Assembly: GCF_000820185.1 (NCBI RefSeq)
Contig: NZ_CDCA01000025.1
Coordinates: forward strand, 62,001-126,000
Origin: Aeromonas tecta
Lineage (GTDB): Bacteria > Pseudomonadota > Gammaproteobacteria > Enterobacterales > Aeromonadaceae
Length of the DNA: 64,000 bases
Direction of reading: 5' to 3'
Numbering within the stretch: the first letter of the stretch is position 1; each line of letters starts with the position of its first letter. Shown in pieces: positions 42,482 through 51,348 of this stretch. The position numbers and the translations under genes were made by a program. Under the pieces are notes generated by a model. The model did not search any database. It was not told the DNA's origin and was given only the letters and a program-made list of their open reading frames with translations.

Positions 42482-43438
42482 TCAAGCCGTTTTCACACCG
42501 TCTTTCTTGCGAGTGACCCAGAGGCTCAACCCCATGGAGGTCACCAAGATCAGCGCGACTACACCCAAGGCGATGCCGGTCGGGATCTTGAACACGTCCA
42601 GCAGCAGCATCTTGACCCCGATAAACATCAGGATCAGCGCCAGCCCGTACTTGAGCAGACTGAAGCGCTCGGCCACACCCGCCAGCAGGAAGTACATGGC
42701 GCGCAGACCCATGATGGCGAAGATGTTGGAGGTCAACACGATGAAGGGATCCGTGGTCACCGCGAAGATGGCCGGGATACTGTCCACCGCGAAGATGAGG
42801 TCACTCACCTCCACCAGCACCAGGATCAACAGCAACGGTGTGGCATAGCGCACCCCATCACGCCAGACGAAGAAGTTCTCCCCTTCCAGGGTCTCCGTCA
42901 CCTTGAAGCGACGACGCATCCAACCCAGCAGTGGGTTGTTGGCCAGATCCGGCTCCTTGTCGGCGGCCCACAACATCTTGACCCCAGTCAACAGCAGGAA
43001 GGCACCAAACAGGTAGAGGATCCAGTGGAACTGCTCGATGAGCCAGCTGCCGGCGAACACCATGCCGGCCCGCATCACGATGGCACCCAGCACCCCGTAC
43101 AGCAGCACCCGGCGCTGCAGCTCGGCCGGAATGGCAAAGTAACCGAACAGCATCAGCCAGACGAAGACGTTGTCCACCGCCAGCGCCTTCTCAATCAGGT
43201 AGCCGGTGAGGAACTCCAACCCCTTCTGGTTGGCAATTTCCCGGCCTGCGCTGTGATCCAGCCAGAACCAGATGGCCAGGTTGAACAGCAAGGCCACGCT
43301 GATCCAGACCAGGGACCAGATGCCCGCCTCCTTGAGCGACACCTTGTGCGCCTTGCCACCGCCGACAAAACGGATGTCAATCCATAACAGGACCAGCACT
43401 ATGCTGAAGAAACCGGTCCACATCCACCATTCACCCAT
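42482..43438 (-). CDS. alx: TerC/Alx-family membrane protein (Mn2+-riboswitch controlled)
   Basis: A 318-residue protein with about nine TM segments. It carries TerC signatures [12 protein letters not shown] (N-terminal half) and [19 protein letters not shown] (C-terminal half), each with membrane-embedded acidic residues suited to metal ion transport. [19 protein letters not shown] follows. E. coli Alx, of equal length and layout, is linked to Mn2+ export and alkaline response and is also under a yybP-ykoY riboswitch. The ATG at 43438 directly follows the riboswitch leader; GGGAGAAG lies upstream of it. Confidence 0.92.
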   Translation of the reverse strand: MGEWWMWTGFFSIVLVLLWIDIRFVGGGKAHKVSLKEAGIWSLVWISVALLFNLAIWFWLDHSAGREIANQKGLEFLTGYLIEKALAVDNVFVWLMLFGYFAIPAELQRRVLLYGVLGAIVMRAGMVFAGSWLIEQFHWILYLFGAFLLLTGVKMLWAADKEPDLANNPLLGWMRRRFKVTETLEGENFFVWRDGVRYATPLLLILVLVEVSDLIFAVDSIPAIFAVTTDPFIVLTSNIFAIMGLRAMYFLLAGVAERFSLLKYGLALILMFIGVKMLLLDVFKIPTGIALGVVALILVTSMGLSLWVTRKKDGVKTA

Positions 43439-43453
43439 GTTCACTTCTCCCAA

Positions 43454-43487
43454 AAACGACAAAACCCACGACCGAGAGGCGTGGGTT
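43454..43487 (-). terminator. Terminator hairpin of the alx leader (riboswitch expression platform)
   Basis: Minus-strand stem ACCCACG-CCTCTCGGT-CGTGGGT (43487-43465) followed by TTTTGTCGTTTTT, ending ~16 nt before the alx start codon. The loop bases GCCTCTCGG complement CCGAGAGGC within the aptamer (43518-43510), so the two could exclude each other. Confidence 0.75.
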
Positions 43488-43500
43488 TGCGTTGGAGCAG

Positions 43501-43625
43501 ATACACCTTGCCTCTCGGCAAGGTCTCACTTACAGCAATTGGATTGCTGCCTGGCTGCCGGGTGCACTGCAGGAAATGGGTGCACCGTAATGACGACAAA
43601 CCAGCGAGAAGTTACTCCCCTTGTT
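43501..43625 (-). promoter_or_regulatory. yybP-ykoY (Mn2+-sensing) riboswitch
   Basis: Reading the minus strand, the conserved blocks are in order: CAAGGGGAGTAAC (about 43623-43611), GTCGTCATTACGG (about 43597-43585), and GTGAGACCTTGCC-GAGA-GGCAAGGT (about 43530-43506). These are the landmarks of the yybP-ykoY aptamer as found before E. coli alx. Mn2+ binding usually turns expression of the downstream exporter-type gene on. Confidence 0.88.
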
Positions 43626-43681
43626 GGGCGGATAATAGCAACCTCGAAAGATAACGCCAAGGGGCATCTTATCTGCCATGC

Positions 43682-43714
43682 AAAAAAAGAGGGGCGCCAG
43701 CTGGGCGCCCCTCT
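43682..43714 (-). terminator. oppABCDF operon terminator
   Basis: Minus-strand stem AGAGGGGCGCC-loop-GGCGCCCCTCT followed by seven T, just past the oppF stop. Confidence 0.9.
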
Positions 43715-43728
43715 TCATGGCATCGACC

Positions 43729-44724
43729 TTAGAGCGGATCCACCTTGAGGCAGGAGACCGCATGGTCGAAATTCCCCTCCAGCATGGGGCGGGTCTTGGC
43801 GCATTCCGGGCCCGCGACCGGGCAACGGGTGCGGAACACGCAGCCGGACGGCGGATTCATCGGCGACGGTAGATCCCCTTCCAGGATCTGGATGACCTTG
43901 CTGCGCTCCAAGTCCGGATCCGGGATGGGCACCGCCGACATCAGCGCCTTGGTGTAAGGGTGCAGCGGGTTGGCGAAGATCTCCTGGCGGGTGCCGAGCT
44001 CCACCGCGTTGCCCAGATACATCACCAGCACCCGATCCGAGATGTGTTTGACCACCGACAAATCGTGGGCGATGAAGATGAGCGACAGCCCCATCTCCTT
44101 TTGCAGGGACTTGAGCAGGTTGACCACCTGGGCCTGGATGGAGACATCCAGCGCCGACACCGGCTCGTCACAGATGATCATCTTGGGCTCGAGGATCAGC
44201 GCCCGGGCTATGCCGATACGCTGACACTGACCGCCGGAGAACTCGTGGGGGTAGCGGTTGACCAGGTTGGGCAACAGCCCCACCTTGGTCATCATGGCGC
44301 GCACCTTCTCCCTCACCTGCTCTTTGGAGAGGTTGGGATAGAAGGTGATGAGCGGCTCGGCGATGATGTCGCCTATGGTCATGCGCGGGTTGAGGGAAGC
44401 CAGCGGGTCCTGGAATATCATCTGGATCTCTTTGCGCTTTTCGCGCAGCGCCCCCTGTTCCAGCTTGGTCAGATCTTGCCCAAGCCAGACCACCTTGCCG
44501 TCGGTGGCCGGCACCAGGCCGATCAGCGCCCGCGCGAAGGTGGACTTGCCACAGCCGGACTCCCCGACCACACCGAGGGTCTCCCCCTCGTACAGCCGCA
44601 GGGTCACCCCGTCCACCGCCTTTAACGCGGAGGGTTTGGCCCAGGGCCAGGCCTTGTCACTCTTGATGCTGAAGTGGACTTTAAGATCAGACACTTCCAG
44701 CAGCAGTTTCTTGTCAGTACCCAT
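43729..44724 (-). CDS. oppF: Oligopeptide ABC transporter ATP-binding protein OppF
   Basis: A 331-residue ATPase of the peptide importer. Walker A is G-E-S-G-C-G-K-S-T (about residue 54), the Q-loop is in M-I-F-Q-D-P-L-A-S-L-N-P, the signature F-S-G-G-Q-C-Q-R-I-G-I-A-R-A-L, and Walker B M-I-I-C-D-E-P-V-S-A-L-D. The C-terminal Opp/Dpp-specific domain ends with the Cys-rich P-S-G-C-V-F-R-T-R-C-P segment that holds an iron-sulfur cluster in some Opp/Dpp ATPases. It is the last gene of oppABCDF; its ATG abuts the oppD TAA (adjacent, no gap). Confidence 0.95.
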   Translation of the reverse strand: MGTDKKLLLEVSDLKVHFSIKSDKAWPWAKPSALKAVDGVTLRLYEGETLGVVGESGCGKSTFARALIGLVPATDGKVVWLGQDLTKLEQGALREKRKEIQMIFQDPLASLNPRMTIGDIIAEPLITFYPNLSKEQVREKVRAMMTKVGLLPNLVNRYPHEFSGGQCQRIGIARALILEPKMIICDEPVSALDVSIQAQVVNLLKSLQKEMGLSLIFIAHDLSVVKHISDRVLVMYLGNAVELGTRQEIFANPLHPYTKALMSAVPIPDPDLERSKVIQILEGDLPSPMNPPSGCVFRTRCPVAGPECAKTRPMLEGNFDHAVSCLKVDPL

Positions 44725-45705
44725 TTAGTTCACTCCCTTGACCATGGCATCCGATACCCAGTGGCAAGCCCGCTCCCGCCCGTCGCCAAAGGGCGTCAGG
44801 ATCGGGGATTGCTGACCACAAATTGCGTGCACTCGGTGGCAACGCTCCTGGAAGGGGCAGCCGGTGGGCAGACGCAGCAGGTTGGGCGGATTGCCGGGGA
44901 TGGTGGGCAGCTCTTCCCCTTCGGTATCGAGGCGGGGAATGGCGCGCAGCAAGCCTTCGGTGTAGGGGTGGCTCGGGCGATAGAAGATGTCGTTGACTCG
45001 GCCGTACTCCATGGTCCGGCCAGCGTACATCACCAGCACCTTGTCACAGATGCCAGCCACCACGCCCAAGTCGTGGGTGATCATGACGATGGAGGTGTTG
45101 AACTCACTCTTGAGCTCGTTCATCAGGGTCATGATCTGGGCCTGCACCGTCACGTCCAGCGCCGTGGTGGGCTCATCGGCGATGAGCAGCTGCGGACGGC
45201 AGAGCAGCGCCATGGCGATCATCACCCGCTGGCGCATGCCGCCGGAAAATTCGTGCGGGTACATGTTCATCCGCTTGCGCGACTCGGGGATCTTCACCGC
45301 GTCCAGCATGCGCACCGACTCTTCAAACGCCGCCGCCTTGCTCATCCCCTTGTGCAGCATCAGCACTTCCATCAGCTGATCCTTCACCTTCATATAGGGG
45401 TTTAGCGAGGTCATGGGGTCCTGGAAGATCATGGCGATCTTCTCGGAGCGGATCTTGTTGAGCTTGTGCTCCGGCAGGTTGAGGATCTCCTCCCCCTGGA
45501 ATTTGGCCGAACCGGTGATGACCCCGTTCTTGGCCAGCAGGCCCATGATGGCAAATGCCGTCTGGGACTTGCCGGAGCCTGACTCGCCAACGATCCCCAG
45601 GGTCTCGCCTGCCGCCAGGGAGAAGTTGAGATCGTTGACCGCCACCACATTGCCGTCCGGGGTCTTGAACTCGACCCGCAGATCTTTCACATCCAGTAAT
45701 TTCAT
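44725..45705 (-). CDS. oppD: Oligopeptide ABC transporter ATP-binding protein OppD
   Basis: A 326-residue ATPase pairing with OppF to power peptide import. Walker A is G-E-S-G-S-G-K-S-Q, the Q-loop region [12 protein letters not shown], the signature [16 protein letters not shown], and Walker [13 protein letters not shown]. The C-terminal [10 protein letters not shown] segment is the Opp/Dpp-type extension. The ATG at 45705 agrees with E. coli OppD; the open frame to 45795 is intergenic. It is 93 bp after oppC. Confidence 0.95.
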   Translation of the reverse strand: MKLLDVKDLRVEFKTPDGNVVAVNDLNFSLAAGETLGIVGESGSGKSQTAFAIMGLLAKNGVITGSAKFQGEEILNLPEHKLNKIRSEKIAMIFQDPMTSLNPYMKVKDQLMEVLMLHKGMSKAAAFEESVRMLDAVKIPESRKRMNMYPHEFSGGMRQRVMIAMALLCRPQLLIADEPTTALDVTVQAQIMTLMNELKSEFNTSIVMITHDLGVVAGICDKVLVMYAGRTMEYGRVNDIFYRPSHPYTEGLLRAIPRLDTEGEELPTIPGNPPNLLRLPTGCPFQERCHRVHAICGQQSPILTPFGDGRERACHWVSDAMVKGVN

Positions 45706-45798
45706 AAAAAACTCCTTATCGAACCTCGTGGCTCTTATCAATTCTTCGGGATGCTTGACCAGGCCATTGGCGCTATTACTGCGCCTTGGCTGCACTCG

Positions 45799-46710
45799 TT
45801 AGCGATCCTTGGGATCGAGCGCGTCACGCAGACCATCCCCGAGGAAGTTGAAGCAAAACAGGGTCGCCACCATGAAACCGGCGGGGAACAAGAGTTGCCA
45901 GATGGCCACTTCCATCGACTTGGAGCCTTCATCCAGCAGGGCGCCCCAGCTGGTCATGGGTTCCTGGACACCGAGCCCAAGGAAACTCAGGAAGGATTCG
46001 AACATGATCATACCCGGCACCAGCAAGGTGGCGTAAACGGCCACGATACCGAGCACATTCGGCACTATGTGACGGGTGATGATCTTCCACTTGGAGACGC
46101 CACAGACGTGGGCCGCCTCGATAAACTCCTTACTCTTGAGGCTCAGGGTCTGGCCTCGCACGATCCGCGCCATGTCCAGCCAGCTCACCGCGCCGATGGC
46201 GAGGAAGATGAGCGCCAGGTTGCGACCGAAGAAGGTCACCAGCATGATCACGAAGAACATGAAGGGGAAGGCGTTGAGGATCTCGAGAATACGCATCATC
46301 AGACTGTCGACGCGCCCACCGATAAAGCCGGAGGCCGCGCCATACAGGGTGCCGATGACCACGGCTACCATGGCGCCCATGATGCCGACCATCAGCGAGA
46401 TGCGCCCGCCGAGCAGGGTACGCACGAACAGATCGCGGCCCAGGCTGTCGGTACCAAACCAGTGACCGGTTTCCATGTCCGGCGCGGTTTGCATGGCACC
46501 CCAGTCCGGATCATCGAAGGTAAACTGGGACAGATGAGGCCCCACTATTACCGCCAGAGCGATGATGGTCAGGATGATGAGACTGGTGAGGGCAGCCTTG
46601 TTACGCAGGAAACGGCGACGGGCATCCTTCCACAGGGAGCGTCCTTCCACCACTTCCACTTTCTGGGCAAACGCCTCGACGGCGTCGCGCTTTTCAGTTG
46701 AAACAACCAT
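45799..46710 (-). CDS. oppC: Oligopeptide ABC transporter permease OppC
   Basis: A 303-residue inner-membrane permease with an extended cytoplasmic N-terminus, one early TM (about 38-58) and a typical BPD permease core. The ATPase-coupling EAA loop reads E-A-A-H-V-C-G-V-S-K-W-K-I-I-T-R-H-I-V-P-N. G-T-D-S-L-G-R-D-L-F marks the conserved periplasmic segment of OppC/DppC. It pairs with OppB to form the channel. The start is 14 bp downstream of the oppB stop; the order oppB-oppC-oppD is canonical. Confidence 0.95.
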   Translation of the reverse strand: MVVSTEKRDAVEAFAQKVEVVEGRSLWKDARRRFLRNKAALTSLIILTIIALAVIVGPHLSQFTFDDPDWGAMQTAPDMETGHWFGTDSLGRDLFVRTLLGGRISLMVGIMGAMVAVVIGTLYGAASGFIGGRVDSLMMRILEILNAFPFMFFVIMLVTFFGRNLALIFLAIGAVSWLDMARIVRGQTLSLKSKEFIEAAHVCGVSKWKIITRHIVPNVLGIVAVYATLLVPGMIMFESFLSFLGLGVQEPMTSWGALLDEGSKSMEVAIWQLLFPAGFMVATLFCFNFLGDGLRDALDPKDR

Positions 46711-46724
46711 GATGAACTCCCGAC

Positions 46725-47645
46725 TTAGTAACGGATCTTGGGATCGATAACGGCATAGAGAATATCGACCACGGCGTTAAAGGTGATGGTGAGGGCGCCG
46801 ACCAGAATGGTCAGACCGAGCACCATGGAGTAATCACGGTTGAGAGCACCGTTGACGAACAACTGACCGATCCCCGGCAGACCGAAGATGGTCTCGATCA
46901 CCACCGAGCCGGTGATGATGCCGACGAAGGCCGGGCCCAGGTAGGAGACAACCGGCAACATGGCCGGACGCAGCGCATGGCGCAGTATGATGTGGCGCAG
47001 CGGCAGGCCCTTGGCGCGGGCGGTGCGGATGAAGTTGGAGTTCATGGTCTCAATCATGCTGCCACGCATGATGCGCGAGATGGCGGAGATGTAATACATC
47101 ATCATGCCAAACACCGGCAGTACCATGAATTGCACCCCTCCCCCCTGCCAGCCCCCGGCCGGGAACCAGCCGAGATAGATACTGAAGAAGAGCACCAGCA
47201 AGGGCGCCAGCACGAAGCCCGGGATCACCACCCCGGCCATGGCCGACGACATCAGCAGATAATCGACGAAGGTGTTCTGTTTGAGCGCCGCTATGGTGCC
47301 GAAGATGACCCCCAGAGTCACCGCCAGCACGAAGGCGGCAAAGCCTATCTTGGCCGAGACCGGCAGCGCCTGGCTGACCAGATCGTTGACGCTGAAGTCC
47401 TTGTACTTGAAGGAGGGACCGAGGTCACCTTGCACCAAGTTGCCCAGGTAGGTGAGGTATTGCACGCCGATGGGCTTGTCCAGACCGTATTTGGCCTCGA
47501 TGTTGGCCAAGACTTCCGGCGGCAGGGAGCGTTCGCTGGTAAAGGGATTGCCCGGGGCGAAACGCATCATGAAGAAGGAGACGGTGATCAAGACCAGCAG
47601 GGTCGGGATCGCTTCCAGTAGCCGTTTAAAAATGAATTTCAACAT
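46725..47645 (-). CDS. oppB: Oligopeptide ABC transporter permease OppB
   Basis: A 306-residue permease with six TM segments: start M-L-K-F-I-F-K-R-L-L-E-A-I-P-T-L as in E. coli OppB, the large first periplasmic loop (F-A-P-G-N-P-F-T-S-E-R), and the coupling loop with R-T-A-R-A-K-G-L-P. The ATG at 47645 is preferred, with AGGA seven bases upstream; the ATG at 47651 is too close to the ribosome site. It is separated from oppA by 99 bp containing a stable hairpin. Confidence 0.95.
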   Translation of the reverse strand: MLKFIFKRLLEAIPTLLVLITVSFFMMRFAPGNPFTSERSLPPEVLANIEAKYGLDKPIGVQYLTYLGNLVQGDLGPSFKYKDFSVNDLVSQALPVSAKIGFAAFVLAVTLGVIFGTIAALKQNTFVDYLLMSSAMAGVVIPGFVLAPLLVLFFSIYLGWFPAGGWQGGGVQFMVLPVFGMMMYYISAISRIMRGSMIETMNSNFIRTARAKGLPLRHIILRHALRPAMLPVVSYLGPAFVGIITGSVVIETIFGLPGIGQLFVNGALNRDYSMVLGLTILVGALTITFNAVVDILYAVIDPKIRY

Positions 47646-47696
47646 AGACATTTCCTGTCCTGTACTGCTTCCAATAGGGTCGCGGTTGTAATTTAA

Positions 47697-47718
47697 AGGC
47701 CCGCCATCCGGCGGGCCT
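47697..47718 (-). terminator. Intercistronic hairpin between oppA and oppB
   Basis: Minus-strand stem AGGCCCGCC-GGAT-GGCGGGCCT followed by a weak T-tract (TTAAATT). Such hairpins stabilise oppA mRNA and limit read-through, so that binding protein is made in excess over permease. Confidence 0.75.
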
Positions 47719-47744
47719 GCTTGTTATGCGACTTGTTACTTTAC

Positions 47745-49361
47745 TCAGTGAGCAATGATGTACATGTCTTTGCTGTAGAGGTTATCCAGCGGGTTGGCCG
47801 GGTAGCCGCCCACGAAAGGTTTCACCATACGGGAGGTCACGTACTGATAGATGGGGGCGATCGGCATGTCCTTGGCCAGGATATCTTCGGCCTGGACATA
47901 GAGCTTGTTGCGCGCATCCGCATCCACCTGGTCACGGGACTCGTTCATCAGCTTGTCGAACGCCGGGTTGGAGTACTTACCGTCGTTGTTGCCGTGGGTG
48001 GTCTGCATCAGATCCAGCATGGAGGAGGCTTCGTTGTAGTCGGCGATCCAGCCGGCACGGCCCACATCGAAGTTACCCTGCTTCTTGGTTTCCAGGTAAG
48101 TCTTCCACTCCTGGTTCACCAGGCTCACCTGCACGCCCAGCTTCTTCCACATGGAGGCGACCGCAACGGCGACCTTCTTGTGGTTGTCGTCGGTGTTGTA
48201 GAGCAGCTCGAACTTGAGCGGCTTGCCCGGACCGTAGCCGGCCTCGGTCAGCAACTCTTTGGCCTTGGCATCGCGCTCGGCCTGGGTCAGCTTGGACCAG
48301 GCCGGGGCGACCGGCTTGAAGCCATCAACGAAGTCAGGGACCAGGGTGTAACCCGGGGTCTCGCCTTTGCCCATCACCTTGTCAGCGATCACGTTGCGAT
48401 CGATGGCATAGGAGAGCGCGGTACGCACCCGCACGTCGTCAAACGGCTTGTGCTTGAAGTTGTACTGGTAGTAGTAAGTGCCCACGTAGCCACTGACCTG
48501 AACCTCTTTCGGATACTCCTTCTTCATCTGCTTGAAGCGTTCGATGGGCATCTGGTAGGTCATGTCTACTTCGCCGGCCAGATAGCGGTTCAGATCTGCG
48601 GTGTTCTGCAGCGGCAGATAGGTCACCTTCTCGATCACTGTCTTGGCGTTGTTCCAGTAGTTGGGGTTACGCTCGACATCGACGCGCTCGTTGACCACCC
48701 AATCCTTCAGCTTGTAGGCACCGTTGGAGACCATATTGGCAGGCTGAGTCCACTTGTCACCAAACTTCTCGACCACCGCCTTCGGTACCGGGTAGGTGGT
48801 GGTGTGGGACAGCATGCTGACGAAATAGGGGACCGCTTTTTCCAGCTGCACTTCGAAGGTGTAGTCGTCGACCGCCTTCACACCCAGGCTATCGGACGGC
48901 TGCTTGCCGGCAATGATGGCGCTGGCGTTGACGATGGTCGGGATTTCCAAATACCAGGAGTAAGGAGACGCGGTTTTCGGATCCACGGCACGCTTGAAGG
49001 CATATTCGAAGTCATGGGCGGTGACCGGTGAGCCATCAGACCACTTGGCATCTTTGCGCAGGTGGAACACGAAGTGCTTGTTGTCCTTGGTTTCCCAGGA
49101 CTCGGCGACGCCAGGCAGGGTTTCACCCTTGGGGCCAGAAGAGACGAGACCTTCAAACAGGTCACGCAGAATATTGGATTCGACCGTTCCTTCGGTCTTG
49201 TGCGGGTCGAGGGTCGCGGGTTCTGAACCGTTACCTTTCACCAGAGTCTGCTCGGGGGCGAGCTTGGTACCAGCGGGAACATCAGCGGCCTGAGCCAAGC
49301 TGGCTCCACCGAATAGCGCAGCCAATAAAAGGGTATTTATCATTGTTTTTTTATGAGTCAT
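47745..49361 (-). CDS. oppA: Periplasmic oligopeptide-binding protein OppA
   Basis: A 538-residue SBP-type (cluster C) binding protein with a signal peptide ending A-S-L-A-Q-A-A-D. The mature part has E-P-A-T-L-D-P-H-K-T-E-G, the L-F-E-G-L hinge-region signature, and W-S-D-G-S-P-V-T-A-H-D-F family text near residue 100. It captures peptides in the periplasm and passes them to OppBC. Two ATGs are possible (49361, 49367); the inner one has better spacing from GGAG. The ~280-bp leader to ychE is AT-rich, with the operon promoter expected in it; no single -35/-10 pair is convincing. Confidence 0.95.
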   Translation of the reverse strand: MTHKKTMINTLLLAALFGGASLAQAADVPAGTKLAPEQTLVKGNGSEPATLDPHKTEGTVESNILRDLFEGLVSSGPKGETLPGVAESWETKDNKHFVFHLRKDAKWSDGSPVTAHDFEYAFKRAVDPKTASPYSWYLEIPTIVNASAIIAGKQPSDSLGVKAVDDYTFEVQLEKAVPYFVSMLSHTTTYPVPKAVVEKFGDKWTQPANMVSNGAYKLKDWVVNERVDVERNPNYWNNAKTVIEKVTYLPLQNTADLNRYLAGEVDMTYQMPIERFKQMKKEYPKEVQVSGYVGTYYYQYNFKHKPFDDVRVRTALSYAIDRNVIADKVMGKGETPGYTLVPDFVDGFKPVAPAWSKLTQAERDAKAKELLTEAGYGPGKPLKFELLYNTDDNHKKVAVAVASMWKKLGVQVSLVNQEWKTYLETKKQGNFDVGRAGWIADYNEASSMLDLMQTTHGNNDGKYSNPAFDKLMNESRDQVDADARNKLYVQAEDILAKDMPIAPIYQYVTSRMVKPFVGGYPANPLDNLYSKDMYIIAH

Positions 49362-49597
49362 TTCCATTTACTCCAACAAGAACATTCCATGCATTTGTCA
49401 TAAGTGCGAGCCTGAGGTCGCAGTCAGCATAATTCCCTGTCATTTCTGATAATGCAACAGATATCATCAGAACTGGTGCGGGGTCCTGGTTAAATAAACA
49501 GCTTTTACGCCATTCCCTAGCATTTAAACAGGCCGGGGTGATGCTTTTACATACAGCCCCGCCCGATTCTAAAAAATGGTGCCCAAAAAAGAAACAA

Positions 49598-49623
49598 TAA
49601 AAAGCCGGTCACGAGGACCGGCT
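49598..49623 (-). terminator. ychE terminator
   Basis: Minus-strand stem AGCCGGTC-CTCGT-GACCGGCT followed by TTTTATT, after the ychE stop and before the oppA leader. Confidence 0.88.
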
Positions 49624-49642
49624 CTGACAAAACAGACCTGAA

Positions 49643-50278
49643 TCACATCAATCCGGGAAAGACGCCCTTGATGCCTGCCACCATGATTTCGATGCCAAGG
49701 GACATCATGATCAGCCCCATGATCCGGGTGACCACGTTGATGCCGGTGTTGCCCATCAGCTTGAACAGCAGTGGCGCGGCGCGGAAGATGAGCCAGGAGC
49801 AGTAGGCAAATGCCATCACCACCACGAACATGCCCAGCATCTGGGGCAGGGTCTTCTGGCTGGCGTAGACAATAGAAGAGGAGATGGCCCCGGGCCCAGC
49901 CATCAGCGGCAGCGCCAGCGGCACCACGGCGATGGATTCGCGCGCGGCCAGTTCGCCCTTCTCCTGCTTGTTGTGTTTCACCTCACCGAGCTTGCCTTGC
50001 AACATGGACCAGGCAATCAGGGTGATCAGCGAGCCACCGGCGATGCGAAACGAGGCCAGCGAGATGCCAAAACCATCCAGGATCAACTGCCCCATGCACA
50101 TGGACACGATCAGGATGACCATCACGGCGATGTGCGCCGTGGTGTTGGTCTTGCGCCGCTCGTCCGGCTGCATGTGGCCGGTCAGGCTGACGAAGACCGG
50201 CAACAACCCCAGCGGGTTGATGATCGCAAACAGGCCAACGAAAAACTTCAGGTATAAAGAGAGGTCAATTGCTGCCAT
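49643..50278 (-). CDS. ychE: YchE/MarC-family (UPF0056) membrane protein
   Basis: A 211-residue protein with six TM segments. The family start F-V-G-L-F-A-I-I-N-P-L-G-L-L-P-V-F occurs in the first segment, with A-G-G-S-L-I-T-L-I-A and I-A-V-V-P-L-A-L-P-L-M-A-G-P-G-A-I-S further on; the N-P-x-G and A-G-P-G-A-I motifs are typical of the MarC family. The function is unknown, and an early link to antibiotic resistance was not supported. In E. coli ychE lies between adhE and oppABCDF, the same neighbourhood as here. The ATG at 50278 is preferred to 50287. Confidence 0.9.
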   Translation of the reverse strand: MAAIDLSLYLKFFVGLFAIINPLGLLPVFVSLTGHMQPDERRKTNTTAHIAVMVILIVSMCMGQLILDGFGISLASFRIAGGSLITLIAWSMLQGKLGEVKHNKQEKGELAARESIAVVPLALPLMAGPGAISSSIVYASQKTLPQMLGMFVVVMAFAYCSWLIFRAAPLLFKLMGNTGINVVTRIMGLIMMSLGIEIMVAGIKGVFPGLM

Positions 50279-51348
50279 AGGCGCCATCCAGAATCAAACG
50301 GGGCCACATGGGCCATCCCAACAAAAACTGTGCGTAAATTTACACCATGGCCAAGACCTTCACCAATCAAATAATCTCACCCTTTCCGTGGCTTTTCAGT
50401 TAGTTCCTCTAATGGATCGACAAAAATCAACATATTGAGTTGTTAATATCTAGTCTGGTAAATTAACATCTCGATGCACCCCGTCAGCGCTTTATTCTAC
50501 CCATGTTGACTCTTGCGACATTTCCCTTCGCTAAAATCGCCTTTCATGGATGAGATCGGGAGAGCATAACAAGGCATTCACGATCTGCGTCTGGCCCGAG
50601 TCCGGGATCTCTGCCGCCTAACCTTGCCGCTGCCATTTCTTATTTCGTCCTCTATTACTGACAGCTTTCCGCTGCTCCTGCCATTGCAGAACAGCCCCAT
50701 CTTCCTGATGACTTGCGCAGCCTCTGCCCATAGAGATGAAGGCCAGTTGCAGCTACCGAGCCCATGATGAGCAGATGACTCCCCCTGGGGGCTTAGCGGC
50801 CGACCTTGTTGGACGGGAACGCTGCTGGACTGCCGAAGACGTTACGGCATCAAACGATACCAATTCCTGCTATTGAGGTATCATCGCCAATGGGTGCCGG
50901 CAGTTTTGAATAAAAAGAACACGATTTTTCCCCTGTTCGCTGTGTGGAAAACCCTTGTGCTAGCGGCTGAGGGCCCATTTCCAGGGGCTCCCCCCTGCCA
51001 TGCTGACTGGACTCGGCTTGGAGCCTCGCCGACAATTAATCTATAACCACATGAAATATAAATAATAAAATAGGCTGGTAGCACAGCGAGACGCGCCAGC
51101 CATGGGCGTAGGCCGTCTGCGACCACGGTAGACCTACATCTGTGAAACAAAATTTCTTTTGTTCTTTTGTTACATATGATCCAGATCAAGTTTTTCTGGC
51201 GCGACCCCGCTCATAATCGAGTCAGAAAGCAGTTTACTAAGACATGTAAATACCCCGTTATGGTGATTCTATCCTTGACAGGGCGGCTATAATTGCCGGG
51301 CATTGCCAAGGTCTTACTAAACAGTTTTCAAATCATCAGGAGATAAAC
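50279..51348. other. Long intergenic region between ychE and adhE
   Basis: 1,070 bp without a supportable gene. It contains an inverted pair GTTAAT...ATTAAC (about 50440-50466), AT-rich sequence at 51035-51075, an FNR-type site at 51176-51189 and a TATAAT at 51288-51293. Open frames on the minus strand (50850-51189) lack ribosome sites. E. coli adhE also has a long regulatory leader; here it is likely the site of anaerobic control. Confidence 0.6.
51176..51189 (+). promoter_or_regulatory. FNR-type binding site upstream of adhE
   Basis: ATGAT-CCAG-ATCAA matches 9 of 10 positions of the FNR consensus TTGAT-N4-ATCAA. It lies 160 bp before the adhE start and ~105 bp upstream of TATAAT (51288-51293). 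Oxygen-responsive regulation of the fermentative enzyme is the natural reading. Confidence 0.6.

Noticed and set aside
43472-43518. Simple 9-bp inverted repeat read as a protein operator
   Set aside because: The arms fall inside a riboswitch hairpin and a terminator loop, so an RNA-level role explains them better.
50850-51189. Short minus-strand frames (61 and 102 codons) in the adhE leader
   Set aside because: No ribosome-binding sites, and they overlap the FNR site and AT-rich promoter region; more likely regulatory DNA.
51275-51293. TTGACA plus TATAAT as one adhE promoter
   Set aside because: The two hexamers are only 7 bp apart and cannot form one sigma-70 promoter; only the TATAAT was kept as a possible -10.
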